Source: Corynebacterium sp. ACRPO
Lineage (GTDB): Bacteria; Actinomycetota; Actinomycetes; Mycobacteriales; Mycobacteriaceae
Reading direction: 5' to 3'
Assembly (NCBI RefSeq): GCF_022347205.1
Contig: NZ_JAKRNE010000001.1
Coordinates: 62,001 to 126,000 of the forward strand
DNA: 64,000 nt
Below, in pieces: positions 8,308-17,282 of the stretch. The position numbers and the translations under genes are program-made. Under the pieces are notes generated by a model. That model was not told where the DNA came from. It made no database searches and saw nothing but the letters and a program-made list of their open reading frames with translations. The stretch's first letter is position 1. Every line of letters begins with the position of its first letter.

Positions 8308-9176
8308 GGCTTGACGTCATCACCATCTTTCCGGAGTACCTGGACCCGTTGCGGCATGCGCTTCTGGGAAAGGCCATTGAACAAGGTCGCCTTGAAGTAG
8401 GTGTGCACGATCTGCGGCAGTGGGCTACGGATGCGCATAAGTCTGTCGATGACTCGCCGTTCGGTGGTGGTCCCGGCATGGTTATGAAGCCAGAAGTTTG
8501 GGGGCCGGCGCTCGATAGCGTTGCTGCGCGGGAAAGTGCGCCCAATCTAGAGTCTGCGCTGCCACATTTGAACCGTCCGCGCCACGATGAATTAGAAGGG
8601 GTAGAGGCACAAGCCTATGCGGTTGATGCCACGGCCGATGAGGATAGCGACCTCCCATTGCTTATCGTGCCGACGCCAACGGGAAAACCGTTTAGCCAAG
8701 CAGATGCGCGGGCGTGGTCCAATGAGGAGCATATTGTTTTTGCCTGCGGGCGTTATGAGGGCATCGATCAGCGCGTGGTGGATGACGCCGCTCGGCGTTA
8801 CCGCGTGCGCGAAGTTTCCATCGGCGATTATGTGTTGATCGGTGGGGAAGTGGCAACGTTGGTGATTGCTGAGGCTGTGGTGCGCCTCATCCCCGGGGTG
8901 CTGGGAAATAAGCGCTCTCATGAGGAAGATTCTTTTTCTGATGGTCTCTTAGAAGGCCCGAGCTATACTAAGCCGCGAGAGTGGCGTGGCCTAGCCGTGC
9001 CGGACGTGCTCACCTCGGGAAACCACGGTTTGGTAGACAAATGGCGGAGGGAACAGGCATTGCTGCGCACGTGGCAACGCCGTCCCGAACTTTTGGAGGC
9101 GGCTGAGCTCGATAAGGACGACAAGGCCTTCATCGCGCAGTTGGAACAAGAAGCCAACACCCAGGGTGAAGGCTAA
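8304..9176 (+). CDS. trmD: tRNA (guanine-N1)-methyltransferase TrmD
   Basis: SAM-dependent enzyme that makes m1G37 in tRNA and so prevents +1 frameshifts. Signature segments are GGGPGMVMKPE (about 53-63), CGRYEGIDQRV and SIGDYVLIGGE (the trefoil-knot SAM site). At 290 residues it is longer than the usual 250 or so because of an insertion of about 45 residues after the first motif (about 72-120). It overlaps rimM by 4 bp. Its stop codon overlaps the ATG of the next gene (9176). Confidence 0.96.
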   Translation: MRLDVITIFPEYLDPLRHALLGKAIEQGRLEVGVHDLRQWATDAHKSVDDSPFGGGPGMVMKPEVWGPALDSVAARESAPNLESALPHLNRPRHDELEGVEAQAYAVDATADEDSDLPLLIVPTPTGKPFSQADARAWSNEEHIVFACGRYEGIDQRVVDDAARRYRVREVSIGDYVLIGGEVATLVIAEAVVRLIPGVLGNKRSHEEDSFSDGLLEGPSYTKPREWRGLAVPDVLTSGNHGLVDKWRREQALLRTWQRRPELLEAAELDKDDKAFIAQLEQEANTQGEG

Positions 9177-9550
9177 TGGAGGTAAGCGCTGACCTCTCGA
9201 TACTCCTAGTAACCCAGGAGTGGGAGAAAAGCCTCGAAGCATTACCGGAGGCGATGCGTGTCCGGGGTTTTGAGCCGCTTAGTATTTTCACTCTCCAGGT
9301 AGCGGAGGAATGCACTGAAAGCAGCCCGCTAGCGCAGGAATACCGCTTCAGATTTGGCCAGTGGCCACAAGGAATACCGGTGTGGCGGCTCATCGTAAAC
9401 GGAAAGACCACGCAGCCCCTGGCCACGGTGGCTTCCTTAGTAGCAGACTGCTTGCCGCCGGCAGCCTCGTGGGTGGGCAGTGCGGAAATCGGTTTTACAG
9501 AGATGGGGCTTGGCGCCCCAGCGGTGTGGCGGGCCGAATCTGGGTTATAA
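9176..9550 (+). CDS. Hypothetical protein coupled to trmD
   Basis: I do not recognise this 124-residue protein. It has no signal peptide, no membrane segment and no known motif. It is acidic and Trp-containing (QEWEKSLEAL; GQWPQGIPVWRL). Its ATG shares a base with the trmD stop codon, which implies co-translation with rimM-trmD and argues that the frame is real. It may act in RNA modification by association, but that is only a guess from position. Confidence 0.65.
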   Translation: MEVSADLSILLVTQEWEKSLEALPEAMRVRGFEPLSIFTLQVAEECTESSPLAQEYRFRFGQWPQGIPVWRLIVNGKTTQPLATVASLVADCLPPAASWVGSAEIGFTEMGLGAPAVWRAESGL

Positions 9551-9616
9551 GCGCAATCTGGAAAACTCTTTAGCGCTTTTTCCTGCCTAAACTGCAGCGC
9601 ATATGCCTTCTAGGGT

Positions 9617-9622
9617 TATAGT
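9617..9622 (+). promoter_or_regulatory. -10 hexamer TATAGT before the secreted-protein gene
   Basis: GTTATAGT lies 49 bp upstream of ATG 9672 and gives a leader of about 42 nt containing an AAGGTGG element. No clear -35 is visible. Confidence 0.4.
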
Positions 9623-9671
9623 AAAGGGGACATTCCCTTCAGATTCCTATTCCCAAGGTGGTCCCTTAACC

Positions 9672-10283
9672 ATGACGGCTCCCAATGGCAATAACTACGG
9701 TGGATATAGCCAACAACCGCCCCAGTACAATCAGCAGTATTATTCCCAGCCGCAGCGAAGCGGTGGCGTAGGTGGCGCCACGATCGCCGCGATTATCGCA
9801 GCCATTGTGGCGGTTATCGCGGTGGCTGCCATGGTCATCATGTTCGTGACCACTAACAAGGATGATGCATCGACTAGCGCGGCTGCCGATAGTCAATTCC
9901 AACAGGCGGATGCGAATAGTGGCTCCGGCTCCTCCAAGGACGATGCAGACGATGAGGATGAAGATTCCAGCCCGGTCACGGTCACCAAGACCAAGGATGC
10001 TCCAGCTCCAGCGCCGGCACAGGCAGCGTCTTCTGGCAGCAGCAATGGGCACTCTTGGAGTGACTTCACTAGCTACTATGCGGCTACCAGCAAAACCTCC
10101 AGTGGGTTTGCCAACAACGTCTATACCGCGTTTATGAATAACTGGGTCGCTGGCGGCGGAACCGGCGCTACCTTGAGTGTCTACTCGCCGGCAACAGGTG
10201 GTACCTACACCATGTACTGCTCCGGTAGCTCTTCGCGCGTTTCCTGCTCCGGCGGCGATAACGCCCGCGTGGTTATCTACTAA
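9672..10283 (+). CDS. Membrane-anchored secreted protein, unknown function
   Basis: A 203-residue protein. A Gly/Tyr/Gln/Asn-rich cytoplasmic stretch (about 1-35) is followed by one strong membrane helix (about 38-62, TIAAIIAAIVAVIAVAAMVI). Next comes an acidic Ser/Asp/Glu-rich linker (about 68-125) and a C-terminal domain of about 80 residues (HSWSDFTSYYAATSKTSSGF...) with two Cys (YCSG, VSCSG) that could form a disulfide. I infer a type II anchored envelope protein. The start at 9672 has AAGGTGG about 10 bp upstream; the frame reaches back to 9603 without support. A terminator follows directly. Confidence 0.75.
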   Translation: MTAPNGNNYGGYSQQPPQYNQQYYSQPQRSGGVGGATIAAIIAAIVAVIAVAAMVIMFVTTNKDDASTSAAADSQFQQADANSGSGSSKDDADDEDEDSSPVTVTKTKDAPAPAPAQAASSGSSNGHSWSDFTSYYAATSKTSSGFANNVYTAFMNNWVAGGGTGATLSVYSPATGGTYTMYCSGSSSRVSCSGGDNARVVIY

Positions 10284-10297
10284 GAACGCACTACGGC

Positions 10298-10330
10298 AAC
10301 CTCCTTTCCTTACTGGGGAAAGGAGGTTTT
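10298..10330 (+). terminator. Terminator after the secreted-protein gene
   Basis: A 12-bp perfect inverted repeat (AACCTCCTTTCC) with a 7-nt loop, ending in TTTT, 14 bp after the stop codon. Confidence 0.9.
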
Positions 10331-10339
10331 GTGCGTATT

Positions 10340-10368
10340 GGGGGCGTCGGCAAGCGAAGGCAGTAAAG
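10340..10368. repeat. Copy 1 of a ~29-bp intergenic repeat
   Basis: GGGGGCGTCGGCAAGCG then AAGGCAGTAAAG. It matches a second intergenic copy at 32226-32253 except for two substitutions and one missing base. Confidence 0.45.
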
Positions 10369-10429
10369 GGGCCGTGCGGTAAATTGGGTGGGTCTAATCC
10401 CAAACCTCGAGAAAGAGTGAGGAGACCAC

Positions 10430-12766
10430 GTGAATATTGCGGCCACTATCGCCGCCGAGCTCAACGTCAAGGAATCGCAGGTTTCTACCGCGTTGCAGCT
10501 GCTTGCGGAGGGCAATACAGTGCCCTTTATCGCCCGCTACCGCAAGGAGGCCACCGGTGGGCTGGATGACTCCCAGCTGCGCACCATTGAAGAGCGCGCG
10601 AATTATTTAAAAGAACTACAGGAGCGCAAGGAGACCATCCTTGCGGCGATTGAAGAGCAGGGCAAGCTTAGCGACACCCTCAAGGAACAAATCCTTGCCT
10701 GCGAATCCAAGGCGCGCCTAGAAGATTTGTATCTGCCGTATAAAAAGCGCCGCAAAACGAAGGCCGATATTGCCCGCGAAGCCGGCCTTGAGGAACTGAC
10801 CGATAAGCTCATTGCGGATCCCAACACCGCTCCAGAAGAGTTGGCACAGGCCTTTACCACCGAGGGCTTTGAGGACACCAAGAAGGCCCTCGACGGCGCC
10901 CGCGCCATTTTGGTGGACCGCTTCGCGCTCGACGCGGATCTGGTGGGTGAAGTGCGCGAGCGTATGTTCACTGAGGGCTCCATGGGCGCGCGCGTTGTTG
11001 AGGGCAAGGAAGCCGAAGGCGCGAAGTTTAAGGACTACTTTGATTTCAACGAGCCCTTCCACAAGCTGCCTTCGCACCGCATTTTGGCGCTGCTGCGTGG
11101 CGAGAATGAGGGCGTGCTGCAGTTGCAGCTAGATGCCGGCGATGACGCCGATTACGAGGATGTAATCGCCTCCCGCTTCGAGCTGGATCGCTCCTCCAAG
11201 TGGCTCGCCAACGCCGTCCATTGGGGATGGCGCACCAAGCTCTATATTTCCTCTAGCCTGGACGTTCGCATGCGGCTCAAAGAGATTGCGGAGGAAGGCG
11301 CGCTGCAGATCTTTGCGACCAATTTGCGCGATGTGCTGCTCGCGGCACCTGCTGGCCAGCGTGCCACCATCGGCTTGGATCCGGGTTACCGCAATGGTGT
11401 GAAGTGCGCGGTAGTGGACAAGACCGGCAAGGTGCTCGATACCGCCATTGTCTACCCACATCAGCCGCAGAACCAGTGGAGCCAAGCAGTTCAGACGCTG
11501 TCGACCCTGTGCGCCAAGCATTCTGTAGACCTTATGGCCATCGGCAACGGCACTGCCTCCCGCGAGACCGAGAAGCTTGCCCAGGAAATTGCGGACCTCA
11601 TCAAGCAAGCCGGCGGTCGGCGACCCACTCCTGTAGTGGTATCGGAGTCCGGCGCTTCGGTTTACTCAGCCTCGCCGCTTGCGGCGGAGGAATTCCCCGA
11701 CATGGATGTCTCATTGCGCGGCGCGGTCTCCATCGCACGCCGCTTGCAAGATCCTTTGGCTGAGTTGGTCAAGATTGATCCGAAGGCCATTGGTGTGGGG
11801 CAGTACCAGCATGACGTTAATCAGACGGCGCTCGCCCGCACCCTTGATGGCGTCGTGGAAAGTGCGGTAAACGGCGTGGGCGTTGATCTCAATACCGCTT
11901 CCGTCCCGCTGCTTGAGCGCGTAGCTGGTGTCAATTCCACCATCGCCACCAATATTGTGGCCTACCGCAATGAACACGGTTCTTTTACTTCCCGCAAGGA
12001 ACTGAAGAAGGTACCGCGTCTTGGGCCTAAGGCCTTTGAGCAATCTGCAGGCTTCCTCCGCATCAACGGCGGTACCGATCCGCTGGATTCCTCTGCCGTA
12101 CACCCCGAGGCATATCCTGTCGTCTCCCGCATCGCGGAGAAGACGGGCCTGGGTATTTCTGAACTTATTGGCAATACCCGCGTACTTAGCACGCTGGCGC
12201 CAGCAGACTTTGCAGACGAGACTTTCGGCATTCCTACGGTGACCGATATCATCGCCGAGCTGGATAAACCCGGACGCGACCCGCGCCCTGAGTTCAAGAC
12301 CGCCACCTTTAAAGAGGGCGTACATAAGGTTTCCGATCTCACCCCGGGCATGATTCTTGAGGGCACGGTGACCAACGTGGCGGCATTCGGCGCCTTCGTG
12401 GATGTCGGAGTCCATCAGGATGGTCTCGTCCACGTTTCTGCCATGAGCCACAAGTTTGTCTCCGATCCGCACGAGGTCGTGCGCTCTGGCCAGGTGGTCA
12501 AGGTGAAGGTCATGGAGGTTGATGTGGAGCGCCAGCGCATCGGTCTCTCACTCCGTTTGGATGATGAACCGGGGAAGCCGGCTCCCAAGCGCCGCGGTGA
12601 TTCCCCACGCGGTTCCGCCAAGTCCGGCGGCAGGGGAGAAGGAAAACGCTCTGGCTACAAGTCCGGGCGCGGATCCCGGGGTGGCTCGCGCGGCCGCACG
12701 GGTGGGGCAGGCAGCACCGGCGGCGGTGGAGCCATGGCCGATGCCCTGAAGAAAGCAGGATTCTAA
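10430..12766 (+). CDS. tex: Tex-family RNA-binding transcription accessory protein
   Basis: A 778-residue member of the Tex/YhgF family, which acts on transcription and RNA. The helical Tex-N region covers about 1-200. A YqgF/RNase H-like domain covers about 320-440 ([31 protein letters not shown]). Helix-hairpin-helix repeats lie at about 480-560 ([14 protein letters not shown]) and an S1 domain at about 635-705 ([26 protein letters not shown], of which GAFVDVG is the core). The last 65 residues are Arg/Gly-rich, probably an extra nucleic-acid contact. GTG start with GAGGAG upstream. Monocistronic, with a terminator after it. Confidence 0.95.
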   Translation: MNIAATIAAELNVKESQVSTALQLLAEGNTVPFIARYRKEATGGLDDSQLRTIEERANYLKELQERKETILAAIEEQGKLSDTLKEQILACESKARLEDLYLPYKKRRKTKADIAREAGLEELTDKLIADPNTAPEELAQAFTTEGFEDTKKALDGARAILVDRFALDADLVGEVRERMFTEGSMGARVVEGKEAEGAKFKDYFDFNEPFHKLPSHRILALLRGENEGVLQLQLDAGDDADYEDVIASRFELDRSSKWLANAVHWGWRTKLYISSSLDVRMRLKEIAEEGALQIFATNLRDVLLAAPAGQRATIGLDPGYRNGVKCAVVDKTGKVLDTAIVYPHQPQNQWSQAVQTLSTLCAKHSVDLMAIGNGTASRETEKLAQEIADLIKQAGGRRPTPVVVSESGASVYSASPLAAEEFPDMDVSLRGAVSIARRLQDPLAELVKIDPKAIGVGQYQHDVNQTALARTLDGVVESAVNGVGVDLNTASVPLLERVAGVNSTIATNIVAYRNEHGSFTSRKELKKVPRLGPKAFEQSAGFLRINGGTDPLDSSAVHPEAYPVVSRIAEKTGLGISELIGNTRVLSTLAPADFADETFGIPTVTDIIAELDKPGRDPRPEFKTATFKEGVHKVSDLTPGMILEGTVTNVAAFGAFVDVGVHQDGLVHVSAMSHKFVSDPHEVVRSGQVVKVKVMEVDVERQRIGLSLRLDDEPGKPAPKRRGDSPRGSAKSGGRGEGKRSGYKSGRGSRGGSRGRTGGAGSTGGGGAMADALKKAGF

Positions 12767-12813
12767 CCGCTTTCAACTGCCGTTGGGAAGCCCTGATTCG
12801 CCCAGCTGTGTAG

Positions 12814-12844
12814 CTCCCATCGCCGTGGGCGATGGGAGTTTTTC
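12814..12844 (+). terminator. tex terminator
   Basis: An 11-bp perfect stem (CTCCCATCGCC) with a 3-nt loop, then TTTTT. Confidence 0.92.
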
Positions 12845-12944
12845 CTGTTCGGACGCAAGTTTTGGATGGATTGGTGTCTAATATGCGCGGATATCAACCC
12901 AAAATGGTAAGTTTGGCAAAACTAAGTATTTGCTGGTTCGAGTC

Positions 12945-12956
12945 ACTGTTTAGTGC
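12945..12956 (+). promoter_or_regulatory. Short hairpin before the YhgE/Pip gene
   Basis: CACT-GTTT-AGTG lies directly before the AAGGAG ribosome-binding site of the gene at 12969. A second small inverted repeat (AGTTT-GGCA-AAACT) sits at 12910-12923. The 202-bp gap from tex is otherwise without a gene. A regulator site is possible but unproven. Confidence 0.3.
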
Positions 12957-12968
12957 AAGGAGAAAGAA

Positions 12969-15083
12969 ATGAGCAACGGGGCTAAAAGGGGTTACAGCAG
13001 GGGAGTATTGGGTTGGCACCGCCTACTCGATTGGCGGCCCCGCAGCGTGTTGGCCCGAGTATGCATAGTGTTCTTCTTGGTTGCGCCCATCATTATTGCC
13101 GGGACCATGATGTGGGCGATGTGGGACCCTTCCAAGTACATGCGCAAGATCGACTTGGCGGTGGTCAATGAGGACGTGGGCGTAGATAAGCAGGACACGT
13201 ACACCAACTACGGTGAACAGGTGGTAGAAGGATTGCTAGATACCAACTACCTCAATTTCACAGAGGTGGAAAAGCCTGAGGGTGATGAAGGCCTAATCAA
13301 GGGCAAGTATTTGATGGTGGTGACCATCCCCAAAGATTTTTCCCAGCGGGCGGTGACCATCATCAGTGACGATCCCGTCAAGCCTGAAATCCATTTTGCT
13401 AGTAATGACTATTACGGGTCCAATGGCTCCGTCATTTCCTCGAGTCTGATTCCCCAGGTGCAAACCAGTGTGGAAAACGCGATTTCGAAGAAATACGCTG
13501 ACCAGGTAATTGAGGGGCTCAACAAACTAAGTGACGGCCTAGGCAATGCCGCCGACGGCGCTGGGCGTCTTGATCAGGGCGCTGGGAAGCTTCAGGAGGG
13601 TGGTAGCCGTGCTGTCGCTGGAATCAGGGAATTGGGAGCTGGTGCCGGAAAGATTAATGACGGAACCTCGTCTTTGGTCGATGGAACCGCTCGTCTCAAT
13701 GAAGGGGTTGGGCGCCTCGATGAGGGTGCGGTCCAGCTCGATGAAGGTGCGGCTCAGCTTGCCACAGGGTCCGATAAACTGCTTTCTGGAACTGGCCGTC
13801 TTGCTGACGGCGCCGGTCAGATCGATGGCGGAGTCAATCAGCTCACGGGAATGCTTATTCCAGTGCTTAAGCAGGCCCAGATTGTGGTCCCAGCACTGTC
13901 GCAGCTGGTAGGCGCATTGCGCAATTTAGGTATGGAGCAGCAGGCAGAGCAACTCAATTCGCTCGTATCCAAGCTTGACCCTGAAGCGAGCGGAAACATG
14001 GTGGACAAACTCGAGCAGCTTTCGGAGGGGACTGGTCAGCTACATTACAACCTTTCAGATCCCAACTCGGAGTATCTGGGGGGAATGAATAAGCTCAATG
14101 TTGGTGCCCATCGTCTTTCGGATGGAACCAAGCAGCTTCGTGGAGGCGTGGGAGAGCTAAGCGATGGAGCCTCGCAGCTGCACGATGGTGCCACCCGCCT
14201 TCATGCAGGTACCGGTACTCTTAAAGAAGGAACCGATCGGTTAGCGGCCGGAGGCGCAGAGCTTAAAGGCGGTATGGATAAGCTCAAGTCTGGTTCCGGT
14301 GAACTATCCCAGAAGCTGGCGGATGGAGTAGCCAAAGCGCCAACTATTTCCAAGCCCGATAAGTCGGCTCAAAACATGGCCGTGCCTATCAACTTCACGG
14401 CGTCCAATGTGCATCCGGTTCAAACCGTGGTAAACCCCTTGGACCCTACTCACAAGGACATTACCGGCGGTGCCTCACTTCTTTTGGTCCTCGTCTTTGG
14501 CTTCCTCGTCATGCTGCTTGTAGCTTTGATGCTTCCGTATTACTTAGGCCGACGAGGAGTCCGTGTGGTGCATCCAGCGCGCGGAATACTTGGAGCTTTT
14601 GGCGTACTAACTATTCTCAACTTTCTTGTTCTAGCATTTATGGCACTCATGTCTGCGACGCTGGGCTGGGTACCTGAAAGCTGGCCAATGATACTCGGGG
14701 TGATAGCGGTGATAGCTGCAGCAGGCGCGGCAACCTACCAGTTCTTCTTGGTGACGTTTGGGCGAAAGGTAGGTGGTGTGTTTGCCGCGGGACTCTTCGC
14801 TTTAGGCGTGATGGTCTTCGGCGGTGTGTGGCCGGTAGCCGCTATTCCGCGGCCGCTCAGCGTTGTTCACCCCCTCCATCCGATGGCCTATGCAAAGGAT
14901 GCCTTCACGCGCGCTACTGACGGAATTTATGATACGACCTTCTGGACCGGCATGGGGGTACTGGTCGTGACCGCACTGCTTGCGCTCTTAGCGTCTCAAG
15001 CGGTTTTCCGTGCGCGTCACCTAGGTACTGCAAGAATTGTTGATGAACACCTCTTTCGTGCAAAGTCCACTGCGGCGGCATAG
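12969..15083 (+). CDS. YhgE/Pip family membrane protein
   Basis: A 704-residue protein with one N-terminal membrane helix (about 26-46) and an extracytoplasmic region of about 430 residues. The middle of that region (about 180-460) is a long run of LxxGAxxLxxG-type repeats (for example RLNEGVGRLDEGAVQLDEGA), probably helical. About five or six C-terminal membrane helices (510-690) resemble ABC-2 permeases. The family includes the phage infection protein Pip and the ESX-linked YueB/EsaA type. In corynebacteria its role is not known; export or envelope assembly is plausible. ATG with AAGGAGAAAG upstream. It has no operon partner. Confidence 0.85.
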   Translation: MSNGAKRGYSRGVLGWHRLLDWRPRSVLARVCIVFFLVAPIIIAGTMMWAMWDPSKYMRKIDLAVVNEDVGVDKQDTYTNYGEQVVEGLLDTNYLNFTEVEKPEGDEGLIKGKYLMVVTIPKDFSQRAVTIISDDPVKPEIHFASNDYYGSNGSVISSSLIPQVQTSVENAISKKYADQVIEGLNKLSDGLGNAADGAGRLDQGAGKLQEGGSRAVAGIRELGAGAGKINDGTSSLVDGTARLNEGVGRLDEGAVQLDEGAAQLATGSDKLLSGTGRLADGAGQIDGGVNQLTGMLIPVLKQAQIVVPALSQLVGALRNLGMEQQAEQLNSLVSKLDPEASGNMVDKLEQLSEGTGQLHYNLSDPNSEYLGGMNKLNVGAHRLSDGTKQLRGGVGELSDGASQLHDGATRLHAGTGTLKEGTDRLAAGGAELKGGMDKLKSGSGELSQKLADGVAKAPTISKPDKSAQNMAVPINFTASNVHPVQTVVNPLDPTHKDITGGASLLLVLVFGFLVMLLVALMLPYYLGRRGVRVVHPARGILGAFGVLTILNFLVLAFMALMSATLGWVPESWPMILGVIAVIAAAGAATYQFFLVTFGRKVGGVFAAGLFALGVMVFGGVWPVAAIPRPLSVVHPLHPMAYAKDAFTRATDGIYDTTFWTGMGVLVVTALLALLASQAVFRARHLGTARIVDEHLFRAKSTAAA

Positions 15084-15151
15084 TTTGGGTGGGGCCAGGG
15101 CCAGCTATAGAAGAATTTGGTTCTTGCTGGCGAATATGGAAAAGTAGTACA

Positions 15152-15167
15152 CCGTTCTATGTAACGG
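15152..15167 (+). promoter_or_regulatory. Hairpin in the rplS leader
   Basis: CCGTT-CTATGT-AACGG lies 64 bp before the rplS start. TAGGCT (15180-15185) and TAGGGT follow it as -10-like hexamers, so it may lie upstream of or within the leader. Role unknown. Confidence 0.3.
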
Positions 15168-15231
15168 GCACGAACCGGTTAGGCTGTACGCCGCTAGGGT
15201 CCTCTGTCCCAAACTGAAAAGGAATATTGGC

Positions 15232-15576
15232 ATGTCCAACATTATTGACAAGGTCGATGCAGCACAGCTGCGCGACGATATCCCGTCCTTCCGCCCAGGC
15301 GATACCCTTGACGTTAACGTAAAGGTTATCGAGGGCAACAACGAGCGTGCACAGCTCTTCAAGGGCATCTGCATCCGTCGCCAGGGCTCCGGCATCCGTG
15401 AGACCTTCACTGTCCGTAAGGTCTCCTTCGGTATCGGCGTTGAGCGTACCTTCCCGGTTCACTCCCCGAACTTGGAGTCCATCAAGGTCTCCCGCCGTGG
15501 CCGCGTCCGCCGTGCGAAGCTCTACTACCTGCGCGATCTGCGCGGCAAGAAGGCTCGCATCAAGGAGCGTCGCTAG
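15232..15576 (+). CDS. rplS: 50S ribosomal protein L19
   Basis: A 114-residue ribosomal protein at the 30S-50S interface. Conserved segments are [15 protein letters not shown], the basic region [16 protein letters not shown], and FPVHSPN. The start has AAAGGAA 6 bp upstream. It is separated from rimM-trmD by four genes, unlike the compact operon of many bacteria. Its stop codon lies inside a 24-bp perfect palindrome, and a terminator follows. Confidence 0.97.
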   Translation: MSNIIDKVDAAQLRDDIPSFRPGDTLDVNVKVIEGNNERAQLFKGICIRRQGSGIRETFTVRKVSFGIGVERTFPVHSPNLESIKVSRRGRVRRAKLYYLRDLRGKKARIKERR

Positions 15577-15589
15577 TACTAGCGACGCT
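15566..15589. repeat. 24-bp perfect palindrome over the rplS stop codon
   Basis: AGCGTCGCTAG, then TA, then its exact reverse complement. The TAG stop (15574-15576) is inside the left arm. It can fold into a 10-bp stem just ahead of the terminator. Confidence 0.75.
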
Positions 15590-15596
15590 GCGCGCC

Positions 15597-15638
15597 AGCA
15601 TCCCCCTGCATCCAACCGTGGGTGCAGGGGGATGTTTC
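15597..15638 (+). terminator. rplS terminator
   Basis: A 12-bp stem (CATCCCCCTGCA) with a 12-nt loop, followed by TTTCT. Confidence 0.85.
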
Positions 15639-15702
15639 TATGTCCAATTCCCTTCATCCTCATGTCAAGGGGGAAGGCCGCAAACGAAAAGTTGACTGTG
15701 AA

Positions 15703-15724
15703 TCCCCCTGCCGCGAGGGGGATA
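15703..15724. repeat. Second ATCCCCCT hairpin upstream of lepB
   Basis: ATCCCCCT-GCCGCG-AGGGGGAT, 40 bp before the first lepB gene. It has the same arm sequence as the rplS terminator 100 bp upstream and no T-run. Confidence 0.5.
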
Positions 15725-15750
15725 AGACCGGACATCGGGCGTGGGGTTGC

Positions 15751-15756
15751 TAGGAT
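15751..15756 (+). promoter_or_regulatory. -10 hexamer TAGGAT, leaderless lepB mRNA
   Basis: TTGCTAGGAT ends 7 bp before GTG 15764, and no Shine-Dalgarno sequence is present. Confidence 0.6.
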
Positions 15757-15763
15757 CTAGCGC

Positions 15764-16567
15764 GTGAATAAAGACAGCATCTCGCAGGAACAGCCGCCAG
15801 AAGGCGAGGGGGCCCACCCAGTACAGGGAGACGCCACCCAGCAAGGCAAAGAGGCGACTAAGAAGAAGGAAATGCCGTGGCTGCTGGAAACCCTTCTGGT
15901 AGTGGCGACGGTTCTCGTGATCGTCGGACTATTCCAGAACTTTATCGGCCGGCAGTATGTGATCCCATCGGGTTCGATGGAGCCGACTCTCCACGGCTGC
16001 GAGGGCTGCACAAATGACCGCATCTTTACGGAAAAGATCTCTTACTACGGTGACGGCGAGCCAGAACCAGGCGATGTCGTCGTATTCAAGGGTACCGAGG
16101 ACTGGAACTCCAGCTACGTCTCACCGCGCTCGTCCAATCCGATCATTCATGGCGTGCAGGATGCGTTGAGCTTCGTATCTTTGGCACCGCCAGACGAAAA
16201 TACTCTGGTCAAGCGTGTGGTCGCTACCGGCGGACAGACGGTGTCCTGCCAGGAGGGCGATCCTGCAGTCATGGTAGATGGCAAGCCCATCGAGCAAGAC
16301 TATGTGCAAGACCCGCCAACGTACCCGGTAGATGAATCGACCGGCTCGGAGGCCTGCGGTGGTCCGTACTTTGGTCCCGTCGAGGTACCGGAGGACAATA
16401 TCTGGGTGATGGGCGATAACCGTACTGCTTCGGCCGATTCTCGCTACCACATGACCGATAAGTTCCATGGCACGGTTCCAGTAGAAAACGTCCGCGGCAA
16501 GGTGAAATTCGTATTCTGGCCGTTTACCCGCATAGGTGGGGTCGATGACCCGGACATTCAGGAATAA
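15764..16567 (+). CDS. lepB: Signal peptidase I, first copy
   Basis: Membrane serine protease that cleaves signal peptides from Sec and Tat substrates. Of 267 residues, a charged N-terminus (1-37) precedes one membrane helix (about 39-58). The catalytic Ser71 is in IPSGSMEPTL, and the general base Lys150 is in LVKRVVATGG. The box GDNRTASADSR lies near 220. After the Ser comes HGCEGCTND, a CxxC pair typical of actinobacterial enzymes. GTG start, probably leaderless. It overlaps the second copy at 16545, so the two form one operon with rnhB. Confidence 0.95.
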   Translation: MNKDSISQEQPPEGEGAHPVQGDATQQGKEATKKKEMPWLLETLLVVATVLVIVGLFQNFIGRQYVIPSGSMEPTLHGCEGCTNDRIFTEKISYYGDGEPEPGDVVVFKGTEDWNSSYVSPRSSNPIIHGVQDALSFVSLAPPDENTLVKRVVATGGQTVSCQEGDPAVMVDGKPIEQDYVQDPPTYPVDESTGSEACGGPYFGPVEVPEDNIWVMGDNRTASADSRYHMTDKFHGTVPVENVRGKVKFVFWPFTRIGGVDDPDIQE

Positions 16568-17282
16568 GCCTTCCTCCCAACGCCTGCGCACCCGGGATTT
16601 TCTCATCCCCGTGGTGGCAGGCTTTGTCCTGCTGGTGCTCCTGCAGGCGCTGGTGGGGCGGATGTATGTCATTCCTTCTGCTTCGATGGAGCCGACCCTG
16701 CACGGGTGTCCCGGCTGTAAAAATGACCGCATTGCCGTGCAAAAGGTCAGCTACTACTTCACGGACCCCAAGCCCGGGGAGGTTGTGGTTTTTGAAGGGC
16801 CCGACTCATGGAATAACGAGTTTGAGGTCAATCGCTCGCACAATATTTTTGTGCGCGGCGCGCAGAACGCTTTGTCGGCCGTAGGGCTGCTTCCTAATGG
16901 GGAGAATATCCTGGTAAAGCGCGTCATTGCTACTGGCGGGCAGACGGTGAGTTGTCAGGCTGGCGATCCTGCGGTCATGGTGGATGGAAGGCCCATTGAG
17001 CAATCCTTCGTCCTCGATCCGCCGGAGATTCCCGTAGACCCCAGCGTGGGCTCGCGAGAGTGCGGCGGTGAGTATTTTGGCCCGGTCACCGTCCCCGAGG
17101 GAAACCTTTGGGTGATGGGTGATAATCGCACCAACTCCCTCGATTCCCGTGCGCACTTGGGTGACCATTTGCAGGGCACCGTGCCGGTGAACAACGTCCG
17201 CGGCCGCGTCGAGGCCATCATTTTGCCGCTGTCGCGTTGGGGCGGGGTGCAGCACCCGGAAATTTCGCATGCGGCGGCTTAA
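16545..17282 (+). CDS. Signal peptidase I, second tandem copy
   Basis: A 245-residue paralogue of the preceding gene, intact. It has a short Arg/Lys-rich N-terminus, a membrane helix at about 19-38, catalytic Ser47 ([10 protein letters not shown]), Lys125 ([10 protein letters not shown]) and [11 protein letters not shown]. It keeps the CxxC segment (HGCPGCKND). The copies are similar throughout except at the N-terminus. Its ATG is 23 bp inside the end of copy 1; a GTG at 16536 is an alternative start. Its 3' end overlaps rnhB by 14 bp. A division of substrates between the two is possible but not shown. Confidence 0.93.
   Translation: MTRTFRNKPSSQRLRTRDFLIPVVAGFVLLVLLQALVGRMYVIPSASMEPTLHGCPGCKNDRIAVQKVSYYFTDPKPGEVVVFEGPDSWNNEFEVNRSHNIFVRGAQNALSAVGLLPNGENILVKRVIATGGQTVSCQAGDPAVMVDGRPIEQSFVLDPPEIPVDPSVGSRECGGEYFGPVTVPEGNLWVMGDNRTNSLDSRAHLGDHLQGTVPVNNVRGRVEAIILPLSRWGGVQHPEISHAAA

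Noticed and set aside
12920..12960. GGTTCGAGTC resembling a tRNA T-loop
   Set aside because: The flanks do not pair into a 5-bp T-stem, and no acceptor or anticodon arm is present.
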